Below, piece by piece: positions 13,215 to 13,461 of a DNA stretch of 13,461 nt. Each line of letters opens with the position of its first letter. Position 1 is the first letter of the stretch. Where the stretch lies: contig CAJKQE010000059.1 in assembly GCA_905201915.1 (NCBI GenBank), positions 1-13,461 of the forward strand. The letters are read 5' to 3'. The position numbers and the translations under genes are program-made. Source of the stretch: an uncultured Lachnospiraceae bacterium. Its GTDB lineage: Bacteria; Bacillota; Clostridia; Lachnospirales; Lachnospiraceae. The notes under the pieces were generated by a model, which did not search any database, was not told the DNA's origin, and saw nothing but the letters and a program-made list of their open reading frames with translations.

Positions 13215-13461
13215 ATGGCAGAAGTAGTGAAAAAACCAATTAAAATTACAGAAACAATTCTGCGTGATGCGCATCAGTCTCTGATTGCTACTAGAATGAC
13301 AACAGAGCAGATGCTTCCTATTGTAGAAAAACTGGATAAAGTAGGATATCATTCCGTAGAATGTTGGGGTGGTGCTACCTTTGATGCTTCCCTGCGTTTC
13401 TTAAAAGAAGATCCATGGGAAAGACTTCGTAAATTCCGTGATGGATTTAAAAATACAAAAT
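13215..13461 (+). CDS. oadA: OadA/PycB-type oxaloacetate/pyruvate carboxyltransferase, N-terminal part
   Basis: The first 82 residues of a carboxyltransferase cut by the window edge. ITETILRDAHQSL with D18 and H20, then ATRMTTEQMLP and VECWGGATFDASLRFL (48-63), are hallmark segments of the HMGL-like TIM barrel that binds a catalytic metal in oxaloacetate decarboxylase alpha, pyruvate carboxylase subunit B and transcarboxylase 5S. It transfers CO2 between oxaloacetate and carboxybiotin. GGAGG (13202-13206) supports the start. Whether it has its own C-terminal biotin domain cannot be seen; the separate carrier gene upstream suggests it might not. The alternative name is pycB. Confidence 0.95.
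   Translation, partial: MAEVVKKPIKITETILRDAHQSLIATRMTTEQMLPIVEKLDKVGYHSVECWGGATFDASLRFLKEDPWERLRKFRDGFKNTK

Overview
The window looks like a chromosomal segment of a low-GC, strictly anaerobic Firmicute, most likely a gut Lachnospiraceae of the Blautia/Ruminococcus type (inference). The reasons are A+T-rich codons, strong AGGAGG ribosome binding sites, a tyrosyl T-box leader, an anaerobic Ni-CODH-family gene with a CooF-like ferredoxin, and a biotin-dependent sodium-pumping decarboxylase operon. All supported genes lie on the + strand.

Layout. (1) 3-2940: the 3' end of an unidentified gene, then a VWA-like/putative-metallopeptidase protein and a MoxR-type AAA+ ATPase, a classic chaperone pair. 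(2) 2960-6631: a redox operon behind a strong extended -10 promoter overlapped by a Rex-like inverted repeat. It encodes a CODH-family protein (CooS), a four-cluster ferredoxin (CooF-like) and an FAD/NAD(P)H oxidoreductase. (3) 6628-8285: tyrS with its own promoter, a complete tyrosine T-box antitermination leader and a 3' terminator. (4) 8312-9064: an unrecognised 206-residue protein with a structured leader. (5) 9093-13461: a decarboxylase/carboxyltransferase operon with an unusually structured 5' leader. It encodes an acyl-CoA-type carboxyltransferase, an OadG-like subunit fused to a lipoprotein ectodomain, a biotin carrier protein, the OadB-type sodium pump and the start of an OadA/PycB-type oxaloacetate/pyruvate carboxyltransferase, cut by the window edge.

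How they work together. In the redox operon the ferredoxin is positioned to carry electrons between the FAD/NAD(H) enzyme and the CooS-like protein. The CooS keeps all cysteine and histidine ligands expected for the metal clusters. By alignment from memory with C. hydrogenoformans CODH II, it has lost the catalytic lysine (Gln in its place), the isoleucine next to the CO2 site (Asp) and the whole histidine proton relay. It may therefore not be a CO dehydrogenase; with Rex-type control an NADH-consuming reductase is a plausible alternative.

In the second operon one biotin carrier could serve an acyl-CoA carboxyltransferase, an oxaloacetate/pyruvate carboxyltransferase and a sodium pump. That is the component set of a propionibacterial transcarboxylase (12S, 1.3S, 5S) plus a membrane pump. 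Its leader (about 9128-9303) contains a perfect 9-bp hairpin with an H-type pseudoknot, enclosed by a long-range helix, and a duplicated 8-mer that allows mutually exclusive pairings. This is a good candidate for an uncatalogued riboswitch-like element; I could not match it to a known class.
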